A stretch of DNA of 64,000 nucleotides from positions 310,001 through 374,000 of the forward strand of contig CAVYUC010000012.1 of NCBI GenBank assembly GCA_963771595.1. Reading direction: 5' to 3'. The notes beneath the pieces are model-generated. The model was not told the DNA's origin. It was given only the letters and a program-made list of their open reading frames with translations, and searched no databases. The DNA comes from CAVYUC01 sp963771595. Lineage in GTDB: Bacteria > Bacteroidota > Bacteroidia > Bacteroidales > Prolixibacteraceae. This document shows positions 16,300 through 25,343 of the stretch, in pieces; position 1 is the first letter of the stretch, and the number at the start of each line of letters is the position of its first letter. The position numbers and the translations under genes were made by a program.

Positions 16300-18942
16300 T
16301 TATTGGTTTTTAATAATGTTCAGATTATCAAGTAAAACAAAGCCTACAGGTGAAATGCCAATGGTGTTTTTACCTTTTTCAAGATCCAGGGTAATCCGTT
16401 CCCAAACCCATGCACCTGGGTTTCCGGTATTCCAGAATTCAATTTCCCCGGCTTTTTTGCCGTTGATTTCAACCGGTGAAGTGAAAACCTGTTCGCGTTT
16501 TAAAGTATATCTGAATTCCAGGATATACCGGCCAGCTTCCGGAGCATTGAATGTCCATTTTACGTCGTGCCTTCCATCTCCAACTTTTGTTTCCAGGTAC
16601 CCCTTTCCTGTAAATCCTTCCACTTCCGATTTAATTTGCGAAAGTCTGAAAGCTGCATTTTCTGCTTCCAGCATTGTTCCGCCTGATGTAGAATTCATGG
16701 ATTTCAAATTAATCTTACCACCATTGGCAGTGATATCGTAAAGCGCCCAGTCAAAGTTTTTTCTCCAGTCGACATATCCTACGCGATTCGTCCACAGCGG
16801 ATTGTGGTAATTTGCAAGTGCACCGGCAGCGTAATGTCTCCAATAGCTGGCAGAACTGTTTAATTCATCGATTACCAAGTCATACCATTGTTTTTGATAT
16901 GTTTCCCGGAAAAGGTCAAGGTAGGTTGCAGCTTTGATTTTATGAGCGTAATATTTCCCGAGCCAGGCCATAGTTTTAATATCGTCGATGGTGATACGCA
17001 ATTCCTTATTCATCTCCATATTTTGCCTGCCGGCCCAGCTAAGCGCCTGGTCAGCATTCTGAATAATTTTTTCAGCTACCTGAAGTGGAGTTTCACCTTT
17101 CATTTCTGAGCCGTTAAGGTAGGCTTTGGTATATTCAGGAACCGACATATATCCGGTGCCCTTATGCGGGGGCAATGTAATAAACCGGTTTACATCGTGA
17201 TAGCCGGTTGGGGTTTTTGCCGGATCGGGCTGCGACTGGCCGCTCTCAATGTACCATTGAAAATCAAGGCTTCCCCAGTGAAAACCAGTTACCAGGGGAT
17301 AAATCATGGAAGCACTTTGCCAGGCATCAAACATTTGCTGAGCTTTTACATCGGGGAAACGGTTTTGAATAATTTGCACAAAACGCTCATCTTCCATCTC
17401 CGGATTATAACCCAGCCGGCCCCAGCACATCCATTGATACCAGTGTTTTACAATTTCAATATTCCGTGGCTCTTCACTGTATTTTCCAAGAAATTCCCTT
17501 CCCCAAACCCATTGGTCTGAACCGTAATAATATCCCTCTGACACATCGTACGGAATATTTTTAATGAATTCCCTTACGTAGTCAGGTGCTCCCCATCTGA
17601 AATGAAAAATATCGTCGTTACGCAACGTCCACAATGTTTTCAGGTTTTCACTTTGTATATCTTTCACAAAATCGTAATGATACACCTGATTCACAGAGCT
17701 GTATACATGTGCTTTGGCATATTTGAAACTGAAAATAAAATTGATGCTTTCATTCTTCATTACCTCCTGAAAAATAGAGGTTATTTCTTTTGCTTCAGTT
17801 TGATGCTGGCGATGAATGAGGTTTATTTTCCGGTTGGGTTGTTCTTTGAGTGCATCCAGTATTCCCTGTCCGTAAGTGGCAAATGCCCACTCTTCCTTTT
17901 GGGTTGCGGTGTAATCATACATGTTTTCACCGGTGGTGAGCCCTATTCCCGCCAGATCGGGATACGTGAGTACCATTTGCTTAACGCTCTGCCTGAAATA
18001 GTCGGTGGTAACCGGATTTTCCAATTTATCGGTTATACCGTATTTGCCGTCGGTTCCATATACAAAAATATTCCATGTCAGCACGAAAAACTGAACATTT
18101 CGTTGTTTCCCATAGGCCATCACCCTGCGCCAGAATTCAATCTTTTCATCGATACTCATTTTTTTAATCACTTCGTAATTGTTTACAATTTCCGGTGTAT
18201 CGAAACCCCAACCGTTCAGAGAGTAATTTTCTTCCCAATCTCCGGTACTTTTGCGAACGTCGTCCAGGGCAATATCAGGATATTCGGGAATTTTCACCAT
18301 CGATGGAAAAGGATGCATGCTCCAAAGGGAAATGGTGTTGTAGCGGTATCGCGCCAGGTTATCGATGTAATCTTTCCAGAAGTCGAAATTCCACATTTCG
18401 GCCATGTTATTCTGGGCGACATCCGAAGGTTCGGTATAAGTTGGAGTTCTCACGTCGAGCGGAATATTGAATTTTGTTCCCCGCACTTTCATGTAAGGAT
18501 TTTGCAACTGATTTTCTATAACATCAATTCCCTGCACCTGAATAATCTCAGCAACTTCAAGGCCGCCATACATTACTCCTGCATCATCTTTACCCAAAAT
18601 CCAAATGGTTTTTTCGTTTTTGCCCGATTTATGAATAATGAAACCTTCTTCTTTTAGCTCATCGGGGTGAACTGTTTCCAAACCTTCTAAAGGTTGTATA
18701 TTTTCGCTGATGTTCAGCAATACGATGTTGAATTCATCTTCGTTCAACTTATGGCTTTTAGAAAAAGGCAAAGCAACTGGTTTAAGCCCTTTTTCCTTTA
18801 AAGCGTGCTGTATCTCGCCGATGGCAAATTGAATTTTTCCGGGGTAGTTATCGCCGTAAATAGTTACATCATTTTCGGCCTGCAAAAGCAGTCCCGGAAA
18901 TGTGAACAAGATAACAGAAAGGTAAAACTTTAACTTTTTCAT
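16300..18942 (-). CDS. Large secreted glycoside hydrolase-like protein with C-terminal CBM
   Basis: An 880-residue protein with a signal peptide (ending LLLQAEN). Residues ~20-160 resemble the small alpha/beta domain that precedes GH67/GH20 barrels (IWILGKDDAGVMYGGLEVAE). Residues ~160-560 look like a TIM barrel with Trp-rich strands such as FFVLTWNIFV, GIGLTTGENM and DQWVWGREF. A helical region follows. The last ~125 residues (LEAENAAFRLS ... FVLLDNLNIIKN) are a CBM6/CBM35-like beta-sandwich. It is probably an alpha-glucuronidase-like or related polysaccharide hydrolase acting in the periplasm. The catalytic residues and substrate are not clear to me. It is a single-gene unit with a 412-bp upstream gap. 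Confidence 0.7.
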   Translation of the reverse strand: MKKLKFYLSVILFTFPGLLLQAENDVTIYGDNYPGKIQFAIGEIQHALKEKGLKPVALPFSKSHKLNEDEFNIVLLNISENIQPLEGLETVHPDELKEEGFIIHKSGKNEKTIWILGKDDAGVMYGGLEVAEIIQVQGIDVIENQLQNPYMKVRGTKFNIPLDVRTPTYTEPSDVAQNNMAEMWNFDFWKDYIDNLARYRYNTISLWSMHPFPSMVKIPEYPDIALDDVRKSTGDWEENYSLNGWGFDTPEIVNNYEVIKKMSIDEKIEFWRRVMAYGKQRNVQFFVLTWNIFVYGTDGKYGITDKLENPVTTDYFRQSVKQMVLTYPDLAGIGLTTGENMYDYTATQKEEWAFATYGQGILDALKEQPNRKINLIHRQHQTEAKEITSIFQEVMKNESINFIFSFKYAKAHVYSSVNQVYHYDFVKDIQSENLKTLWTLRNDDIFHFRWGAPDYVREFIKNIPYDVSEGYYYGSDQWVWGREFLGKYSEEPRNIEIVKHWYQWMCWGRLGYNPEMEDERFVQIIQNRFPDVKAQQMFDAWQSASMIYPLVTGFHWGSLDFQWYIESGQSQPDPAKTPTGYHDVNRFITLPPHKGTGYMSVPEYTKAYLNGSEMKGETPLQVAEKIIQNADQALSWAGRQNMEMNKELRITIDDIKTMAWLGKYYAHKIKAATYLDLFRETYQKQWYDLVIDELNSSASYWRHYAAGALANYHNPLWTNRVGYVDWRKNFDWALYDITANGGKINLKSMNSTSGGTMLEAENAAFRLSQIKSEVEGFTGKGYLETKVGDGRHDVKWTFNAPEAGRYILEFRYTLKREQVFTSPVEINGKKAGEIEFWNTGNPGAWVWERITLDLEKGKNTIGISPVGFVLLDNLNIIKNQ

Positions 18943-19354
18943 TTGATTTGATCTGATTTCCTCAGGTTTATGGGAACGACGACAGAAAAGGAACTTGCCT
19001 GGTTCCGGCTAAACCGGTTATTAAGAATCAAAAATACCTTTTAAATTAAAATGGAAGAATATTTTTTCTTCAAAATGGATAAGTGTGAGTTTAAAACTGA
19101 AGGTAACTGCACTTCTGGTTTATACTTATATTAAATAAAATTATTTTGTATTTGTAATTCACTGAAAAAGGATAGGGATTTTGACGTTGTACAACCACAA
19201 TAAAAGCAGTCGCAACTTTACCAAATGTTGCAAATGCCAGCCCACTCAAATTTGAAAACCGGATGGACGGCCGGGATTTACTTTTAAAGCCTGAACTTTT
19301 AAAAACCAATATGGATGCAGATACTGCAGGTGTTTTTCCAATAAAATTATGGAA
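18943..19354. other. Intergenic region, no gene seen
   Basis: 412 bp upstream of the glycosidase-like gene, which must contain that gene's promoter. A TATTTTTG octamer on the minus strand (19029-19036) fits TAnnTTTG, but no -33 element is correctly spaced. A 72-codon minus-strand frame (19091-19309) has no recognisable product, and I do not call it. Confidence 0.5.
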
Positions 19355-19771
19355 TTAGAAATCCTTATAAATATTATCTATTACAATTTGAATATCGGCC
19401 AGGTCTTTTTCAAAAGTAGCTTTGAAATTTTCCCAATCCTGCTGCCTGATGTTTTTAATTTCATGCATCCGTTTGTTTATCGAAACCTGTTTTGCTTCAA
19501 AATCATCAAGGGCGGAATTTTGTGCATCGGTTAATTTGCCGCCTTTTTCACGAATTTTATCATTCAGGTCTCTCACTTTTTGATTAATTCCGGCAAGTTC
19601 TTCATTTGCTTTGGCAAGCAAATCACATTGTGCCTGATGCAGTTCTTCGCTAACTACATTTTCAGTTGCAACTGCATTTTCCTCTTTTTGCGAATTGGAT
19701 TCGCATCCGGTAAAAATAAAGACACTTAATCCTAATAAGATCAAGCAGGCAAAAAATGGATTGCTATTCAT
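19355..19771 (-). CDS. Small coiled-coil lipoprotein
   Basis: A 138-residue protein with a lipoprotein signal (VFIFTGC, Cys23) and an almost wholly helical, heptad-rich body with alternating Lys/Glu/Asp and Leu/Ile (LNDKIREKGGKLTDAQNS is typical). It is likely anchored to the outer membrane. Function unknown. Single gene, convergent with nothing. Confidence 0.7.
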   Translation of the reverse strand: MNSNPFFACLILLGLSVFIFTGCESNSQKEENAVATENVVSEELHQAQCDLLAKANEELAGINQKVRDLNDKIREKGGKLTDAQNSALDDFEAKQVSINKRMHEIKNIRQQDWENFKATFEKDLADIQIVIDNIYKDF

Positions 19772-20018
19772 GATTATTTGATTTTAAGTTTTTTATTCAC
19801 CCCTTATTACGTTGAAAAATATGAATGGTTATACTTTGTATCTGTTTAAACAATAGGTTTTTGCAGGCATGATAAAAATCATATTTTATAGGTTTTAGTA
19901 GGTTAATTATCTACTTTTATGCACACGTTCTTGAATGAATGGAGATTGATTGGAATCAAAATTTAATTATCAGTTACTGGAGCTGTTTCAAAAACCTGTC
20001 TGTAGCATATAAAATTTA

Positions 20019-20026
20019 TATATTTG
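20019..20026 (+). promoter_or_regulatory. Candidate -7 element for pepT
   Basis: TATATTTG is an exact match to TAnnTTTG, 33 bp before the pepT ATG. The -33 region is not clearly TTTG. This fits a short leader. Confidence 0.4.
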
Positions 20027-20058
20027 GGCATAACTATTAATTAAGAAGTGCAATTCAT

Positions 20059-21288
20059 ATGGAAAAAGTAGTAGAAAGATTTATTCGGTATGCAAAAGAA
20101 TATACAACATCAGATCCCGGGAGTTTAACATTTCCAAGCACAGAGCGTCAAACCGTATTTATGAAAAAGCTGGCAGAGGAATTGGAAAGCCTGGGACTGA
20201 GCGATGTGGAATTGGATGAATACAGTTATGTTACTGCCACAATTCCGGCAAATGGAATTACTGATGGACCTGTTGTCGGATTTATTTCGCATGTGGATAC
20301 CAGTCCCGATTTTTCGGGTGAAAAAGTAAATCCTCAAATCATAGAAGAGTATGACGGAAATCCGATTCAACTTAAAAACGGAGTTCGCATCGATCCGAAA
20401 GATTTTCCTGAAATACTAAAATACAAAGGACAATCTGTTATCACTTCTGATGGAACTACGCTGCTTGGAGCTGATGATAAGGCTGGTGTCGCCGAAATTG
20501 TTACAGCTGCAGAAATCCTGCTGAACTCGAAAATAAAACATGGAAAAATACGCCTTGGCTTTACGCCGGATGAAGAAATTGGCAAAGGCACTGACCATTT
20601 TGATGTGAAGAAATTTGGTGCCGACTTTGCATATACCATTGATGGCGGGGAGATTGGCGAACTTGAATTTGAAAATTTTAATGCTGCAGGGGCAAAAATT
20701 GTGGTGCACGGAAGAAGTGTGCATCCGGGTGCAGCTAAAAACAAAATGGTGAATGCGTTACTTGTGGCCCATAAAATTATTGGAATGCTGCCATCCACTC
20801 AACGACCTGAGCATACCGAAAAACGGGAAGGTTTTTATCATTTGCTTTCCTTTAACGGTAATGTTGAAAGAGCAGAATTTCAATACCTTATCCGGGATCA
20901 TGATGCAGATAAATTTGATAAAAAGAAAAAACTTTTACAGGAAGTGGTTCAGCTTGTAAATTTTGAATACGGCAGAAAACTGGTTGATTTGGAAATTACA
21001 GATCAGTATTACAACATGCGTGAAAAGATAGCACCTGTAATGCATATTGTTGATGTAGCCCAAAAGGCAATGGAGCAGGCTGGGGTAAAACCAATAGTAA
21101 AACCAATTCGCGGCGGAACTGATGGGGCGCGGCTTTCCTATGACGGATTGCCATGTCCGAATGTATTTGCAGGGGGCCATAATTTTCACGGGCCTTTTGA
21201 GTTTGTTCCCATTCCTTCGATGTTAAAAGCAGTGGAGGTAATTTTGAATATTGCGCAATTAGCAACAGGTACAATCAGGAATTCGTAA
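20059..21288 (+). CDS. pepT: Peptidase T (tripeptide aminopeptidase)
   Basis: A 409-residue cytosolic M20B metallopeptidase, close to the usual 405-410 length. It removes N-terminal residues from tripeptides. The dinuclear zinc ligands are present: His78 and Asp80 in SHVDTSPD, the bridging Asp in LGADDKAG, Glu-Glu in TPDEEIG, Asp in IDGGEIG and His in GGHNFHG. It precedes the toxin-antitoxin pair by 20 bp but is not functionally tied to it. Confidence 0.96.
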   Translation: MEKVVERFIRYAKEYTTSDPGSLTFPSTERQTVFMKKLAEELESLGLSDVELDEYSYVTATIPANGITDGPVVGFISHVDTSPDFSGEKVNPQIIEEYDGNPIQLKNGVRIDPKDFPEILKYKGQSVITSDGTTLLGADDKAGVAEIVTAAEILLNSKIKHGKIRLGFTPDEEIGKGTDHFDVKKFGADFAYTIDGGEIGELEFENFNAAGAKIVVHGRSVHPGAAKNKMVNALLVAHKIIGMLPSTQRPEHTEKREGFYHLLSFNGNVERAEFQYLIRDHDADKFDKKKKLLQEVVQLVNFEYGRKLVDLEITDQYYNMREKIAPVMHIVDVAQKAMEQAGVKPIVKPIRGGTDGARLSYDGLPCPNVFAGGHNFHGPFEFVPIPSMLKAVEVILNIAQLATGTIRNS

Positions 21289-21308
21289 ATTTGGTAAAAA
21301 ATTCGATC

Positions 21309-21521
21309 ATGGATATTAATTATATTATCGATAAAGAAGGAAAACATTCTGCAGTGGTTGTTCCAATAAAGCAATGGAAAAATTTCCTGGATAAATTTTC
21401 AAAAATGAAAAAGAAACTTGAAATATTAACAGGTCTTGAAGATGCTGTCGATGAAGTTAATCAAATGAAAAAAGGGAAAAAACAACCAAAATCATTAGCC
21501 GATTTTCTTGATGAAAACTGA
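21309..21521 (+). CDS. Type II antitoxin, RelB/Phd-like
   Basis: A 70-residue protein starting MDINYIIDKEGKHSAVVVPI, a short DNA-binding-like N-terminus followed by a charged helical tail ending SLADFLDEN. It overlaps the start of the RelE/ParE-like toxin by 11 nt, the classic antitoxin-first layout. Start chosen at 21309; an upstream TTG would add six residues with no benefit. Family assignment rests on layout and composition. Confidence 0.7.
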   Translation: MDINYIIDKEGKHSAVVVPIKQWKNFLDKFSKMKKKLEILTGLEDAVDEVNQMKKGKKQPKSLADFLDEN

Positions 21522-21870
21522 AATCATTATCACAGCTAATTTTAGTAAGGAAGCAAAAAAACTGATGAAAAAATATAAATCCTTGAAATCAGAACTCCGC
21601 AAACTAAATGAAGAACTGTTGATAAATCCTAAATTAGGTACTTCCATTGGAAAAGATACATACAAAATTCGGCTGGCGGTAAAAAGCAAAAGCAGAGGGA
21701 AAAGCGGTGGCTTGAGAATAGTTACTCACCTTGAAGTAAACCTGCACATGGATGAAAAGAATCAAATTCTTTATTTACTGTCAATTTATGATAAATCTGA
21801 TACTGAAACAATTTCCAATAAACAATTAACCAGAATTTTATCGAAATTAAAAAATCAGAAAGAAAAATAA
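21511..21870 (+). CDS. Type II toxin, RelE/ParE-family
   Basis: A 119-residue basic protein beginning MKTEIIITANFSKEAKKLMK, with the RelE/ParE pattern of an N-terminal beta strand and helical pair, then the strand YKIRLAVKSKSRGKSGGLRI and an Asp/Glu-containing C-terminal strand (ILYLLSIYDKSDTE). Such toxins cleave ribosome-bound mRNA or inhibit gyrase; the sequence alone does not decide. Translationally coupled to the antitoxin and 6 bp from tilS. Confidence 0.75.
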   Translation: MKTEIIITANFSKEAKKLMKKYKSLKSELRKLNEELLINPKLGTSIGKDTYKIRLAVKSKSRGKSGGLRIVTHLEVNLHMDEKNQILYLLSIYDKSDTETISNKQLTRILSKLKNQKEK

Positions 21871-21876
21871 ACTTCA

Positions 21877-23205
21877 ATGCTCGACCGGTTTGTTGAATTT
21901 ATAAAAGAGAAACAGCTTTTTGAGCCTCAGCAAAAAGTTCTGCTGGCGGTGAGTGGCGGAATTGACAGCATGGTGTTGTTGCATCTTTTTGAAAGAACCG
22001 GTTTTAATTATGGTATTGTTCATTGTAATTTTCAGTTGCGTGGTGAAGAGTCGGATGACGATGAAAGGTTTGTAAAAGAACAGGTGTTGATACACGGCGT
22101 CTCATCGTTTTTTCAGCGCTTCGAAACCGAAGAATATGCAAGGATAAACGGAATTTCCATTGAAATGGCGGCGCGGGAACTGCGGTATAATTTTTTTGAA
22201 AAACTAAGGGTTGAAAATGATTTCGATTATGTTGCAACTGCTCACCACCAGGATGATTTAGTCGAAACTTTTTTTCTGAACCTTTCGCGGAAAACGGGAA
22301 TTAAAGGATTGACCGGGATAAAGGAAAAAACGGGTACAATAATCCGTCCGCTGCTTTTTGCAAGCCGTAAAGCGATAAAAAATTATGCACGCGATAATTT
22401 TGTTGAATACCATGATGATTCAAGTAACAGTGAAGTAGTTTACCAGCGCAATTTTCTGCGGCATAAAATACTGCCACTATTTTCTGAACTAAATCCGGCA
22501 TTCCGTAAAAATACAGTTGCGAGCATTGAAAATCTGAAGGAAGTTGAAAGAGTGTACGATTATTTTATTTCAGCTGAATCGGAGAAAGTAATTTCCGGGG
22601 ATAATAATGAGCTGGTTTTTAGTATCGATGCTTTGAATAAGTCTTCTTTTCCGATGTTGGTGCTGCTTGAATCGCTTAAAAATTACAACTTCAATCCAAC
22701 GGTAATTGAAGAGGTATACCGCAGCCTGGAATCAGAATCAGGAAAACGGTTCTATTCAAAAACCCACCGTCTGGTGAAAGATCGCGGACGGTTGTTTCTT
22801 GCACCGTTAAACCTCGAAGAAGAGCGGATTTATTATCTGGAAAAAGACGATATTGAACTGTTTGCTCCATTTGATTTAAGCATGGAAAGACACCATGCCA
22901 GCGGTTTTAAAATTAGCCGGGAACCGCATGTTGCCTGTCTCGATTTTGACACACTTGAATTTCCGCTGCTTATCCGCAAATGGCAACAGGGCGATTATTT
23001 TCAACCACTGGGAATGACCGGCTTTAAAAAACTGAGCGACTTTTTTATAGATGAAAAAATACCGGTGCACGAAAAGGAAAATATCTGGTTGCTGTGCAGC
23101 GGCAAAAATATAGTGTGGATAATGGGCCGCCGCATCGACAACCGATTTAAAATAACCAATGAAACCAATACAATCTGTAAAATTGAAATAAAACAGTTCC
23201 ATTAA
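21877..23205 (+). CDS. tilS: tRNA(Ile)-lysidine synthase
   Basis: A 442-residue enzyme that modifies C34 of tRNA-Ile(CAU) to lysidine with ATP. The PP-loop motif SGGIDS spans residues 26-31 and is followed by HCNFQLRGEESDDDE. A TilS C-terminal domain (KWQQGDYFQPLGMTGFKKLS) is present. Essential housekeeping gene. It starts 6 bp after the toxin gene, so it may be co-transcribed with the TA pair. Confidence 0.95.
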   Translation: MLDRFVEFIKEKQLFEPQQKVLLAVSGGIDSMVLLHLFERTGFNYGIVHCNFQLRGEESDDDERFVKEQVLIHGVSSFFQRFETEEYARINGISIEMAARELRYNFFEKLRVENDFDYVATAHHQDDLVETFFLNLSRKTGIKGLTGIKEKTGTIIRPLLFASRKAIKNYARDNFVEYHDDSSNSEVVYQRNFLRHKILPLFSELNPAFRKNTVASIENLKEVERVYDYFISAESEKVISGDNNELVFSIDALNKSSFPMLVLLESLKNYNFNPTVIEEVYRSLESESGKRFYSKTHRLVKDRGRLFLAPLNLEEERIYYLEKDDIELFAPFDLSMERHHASGFKISREPHVACLDFDTLEFPLLIRKWQQGDYFQPLGMTGFKKLSDFFIDEKIPVHEKENIWLLCSGKNIVWIMGRRIDNRFKITNETNTICKIEIKQFH

Positions 23206-23256
23206 ATGGTGTTTATTCCTTAAATCAATATTTTAAAGTGTAAATTTGACTTTACG

Positions 23257-23290
23257 AACTTTAAACTTTGAACTTTAAACTTTAAACTTT
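23257..23290 (+). repeat. Heptameric repeat, TTTAAAC/TTTGAAC
   Basis: About five 7-bp units (variants of CTTTAAA/CTTTGAA) just upstream of the frameshifted enolase-superfamily gene. Related units occur near 48366-48394 and, inverted, at 49100-49167. Confidence 0.65.
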
Positions 23291-23300
23291 CGGCTGACCA

Positions 23301-24556
23301 ATGAAACGAAGAAACTTTATTAAAAACAGCAGCGCTGCAGTTATTGCGGGCAGTACATTTCCATTGCAATCCTTTTCCTTTCGGGATGAAAAGAAATATT
23401 ATCACCAGGGCAGGACTGCCGGCTACAAAGATTTCCGCATAATTGATGAAGGATTGAAAATAAAATCCATCGAAACATTTACAAAAGGTCCGTTAAGTGT
23501 CGTTAAAGTAACAACTGACAACGGTAAGGAAGGCTGGGGTCAGATTTCCACTTACGATGCTGATATTTCAGCTATTGTACTTCATCGTAAGGTGGCATCT
23601 TTTTTCCTGGGAAAAGACCCGGCAAAGATTGATGAACTTACCGATAATGCAATAGAATTTAATCACAAATATCCCTGGTCGTTTGTAAACCGGGCGCTAT
23701 GGCAGGAATCGATACTGCAATCTGGGATTTGTATGGAAAGATTCAGCAAAAACCAGTGGTGGAACTTTTGGGAGGGAAAGCCCGCCCGTTTCTTGTTTAC
23801 GGCTCAAGTATGCGTCGTGATATTTCACCGGAAGACGAAGCAAAACGGCTGGTTAAATTGCAACAGGAAGATGGTTATAAAGCCTTTAAAATTCGAATTG
23901 GAAGTTCAACCGGAAGAAATACGGATGCCAGCCCGGGCCGGACGAATAAGATTGTACCCACTGTACGGAAGGCTATTGGATGGGACAGCGATTTACTTGT
24001 GGATGCCAACAGCTGCTATACTCCCGATAAAGCCATTGAGGTGGGCCGGATGCTGGAGCAAAATAAAATTTACCAGTATGAGGAACCCTGTCCGTGGTGG
24101 GAAATTGAGTGGACAAAGGAAGTGACCGACGCAGTGAATGTCGCCGTTTCAGGGGGTGAGCAAGACAATGAACTGGCACAGTGGCGGAGGATGATAAATA
24201 TGAAGGCTGTGGATATTACCCAACCGGATGTTTTATATCTAGGTGGAATTACTCGCACATTCCGTGTGGCTAAAATGGCCGAAGAATCGGATTTAACCTG
24301 TGTGCCGCATTCCGCCAACCATGGTCTGGTAACCTTGTTTGCCTTGCATTTGCTGGGGGCCATTCCCAATGCTCAAAAATATCTTGAATATTCAGTTGAA
24401 TTTGATGAAGGTGTAAACCAGGATGCATATGCCATGTATGAACCCCATTTAAAAGTTGTTGAAGGGGCAGTACAAATTCCATCGGAACCGGGGTGGGGGA
24501 TCCGGATTAAAAACGACTGGCTCGGGAAATGTGACTATCAGAAGAGCGAAGTTTAA
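23301..24556 (+). pseudogene. Frameshifted mandelate racemase/muconate lactonizing-type (enolase superfamily) gene
   Basis: Two overlapping frames together give one ~418-residue protein. The first part (23301 to about 23695) has a Tat-like leader (KRRNFIKNSSAAVIAG) and the MR/MLE N-terminal domain. The second continues MAGIDTAIWDLYGKI, preceded by RAL in the first frame, so a one-base loss near 23695-23699 (CTN-ATG) explains the break. The second part retains the metal ligands DANS, EEPC and GGEQ, the KIR lysine motif and a VPHSANHG histidine. The enzyme would be a sugar-acid dehydratase or epimerase. Whether the shift is biological or a sequence error cannot be told here. Confidence 0.85.
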
Positions 24557-24603
24557 ATTAAATAAGCAATCCGATTCCTGAACACATGTAACAGGAGGGG
24601 CTT

Positions 24604-24987
24604 CTATTCCCTCGAATGCAGCGCCACGCGGTTTCCTTCTGTATCCAGAATTAATGCCATGTATCCGTAATCTTCAGATATTTGCTTTTTATCCTGAATT
24701 ACCTTTCCGCCAGCCGGTTCAACACGGGCCAGTTCGTTGCTCAAATCACCGGAATGTGCTGTTAAATAAACCAGCACACCATCTGCCGAAGGGATGTAAA
24801 AATCGGGATGTTTTACCAGCGAACCTGCTGCACCCGGTGCATCCTGAATCATTGGAAACCATGCCATATCCAACGGTCCCATCATGTGACGTTCCAGTTT
24901 AAAATCCAACACTTCTTCATAAAATTTCGTCGCCCGTTCCATATCATTAACTGGGATTTCGAACCAGCCTACAGGATTGTTTTTCAT
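24604..24987 (-). CDS. VOC-family (glyoxalase-like) protein
   Basis: A 127-residue protein with the vicinal-oxygen-chelate pattern: WFEIPVNDMERATKFYEEVL at the start, GSLVKHPDFYIPSADGVLVY in the middle and MALILDTEGNRVALHS at the end. One metal-site Glu is seen (WFEI). Small cytosolic homodimeric enzymes or resistance proteins share this fold, and the substrate is not predictable. Start set at 24987; a longer frame adds 14 residues that do not fit the fold. Confidence 0.85.
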   Translation of the reverse strand: MKNNPVGWFEIPVNDMERATKFYEEVLDFKLERHMMGPLDMAWFPMIQDAPGAAGSLVKHPDFYIPSADGVLVYLTAHSGDLSNELARVEPAGGKVIQDKKQISEDYGYMALILDTEGNRVALHSRE

Positions 24988-25343
24988 AACTTTTGAATTT
25001 AGAATTACACTATTTTCAACAGCAGTCAATCACTTTTGTTTTCACCTGAATGATTGAATTTTCTTATCCTGAAAAAAAAGATAAATCCAAAGAAATAGTG
25101 AATATTAAACCGAATAAAAGGAATAAATCAAACTAAAAATCTTGTTATCCTCAACAAAACCAATGTGCGCTGGATAACCTAAGTTGGGGCTTCAAACCAC
25201 CCGACAAATGCCGACAGTTATTCCTTTGTGATATCTTCCGTAGAATAACATTATTTTCAGTATAATTAATTCATTTTAACGCCGTCTGAAACAAAGAAGA
25301 TTATCTGCTGTTTATTGATTTATAGAATTAAATTATCAAACTT
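24988..25343. other. Intergenic region, no gene seen
   Basis: 356 bp between divergent VOC and SDR genes. AT-rich, presumably containing both promoters. I found no open frame worth calling, no hairpin terminator and no known riboswitch-like conservation. Confidence 0.5.

Noticed and set aside
17602..18657. 351-codon plus-strand frame
   Set aside because: It is antisense to the 880-residue glycosidase-like gene, which has a signal peptide and domain structure; the antisense product is Phe/His/Ile-rich and unlike any protein.
19091..19309. 72-codon minus-strand frame
   Set aside because: No recognisable domain, no ribosome binding site; its GLAFATFGKVATAF segment made me think of recurrent intergenic debris, but I cannot support it.
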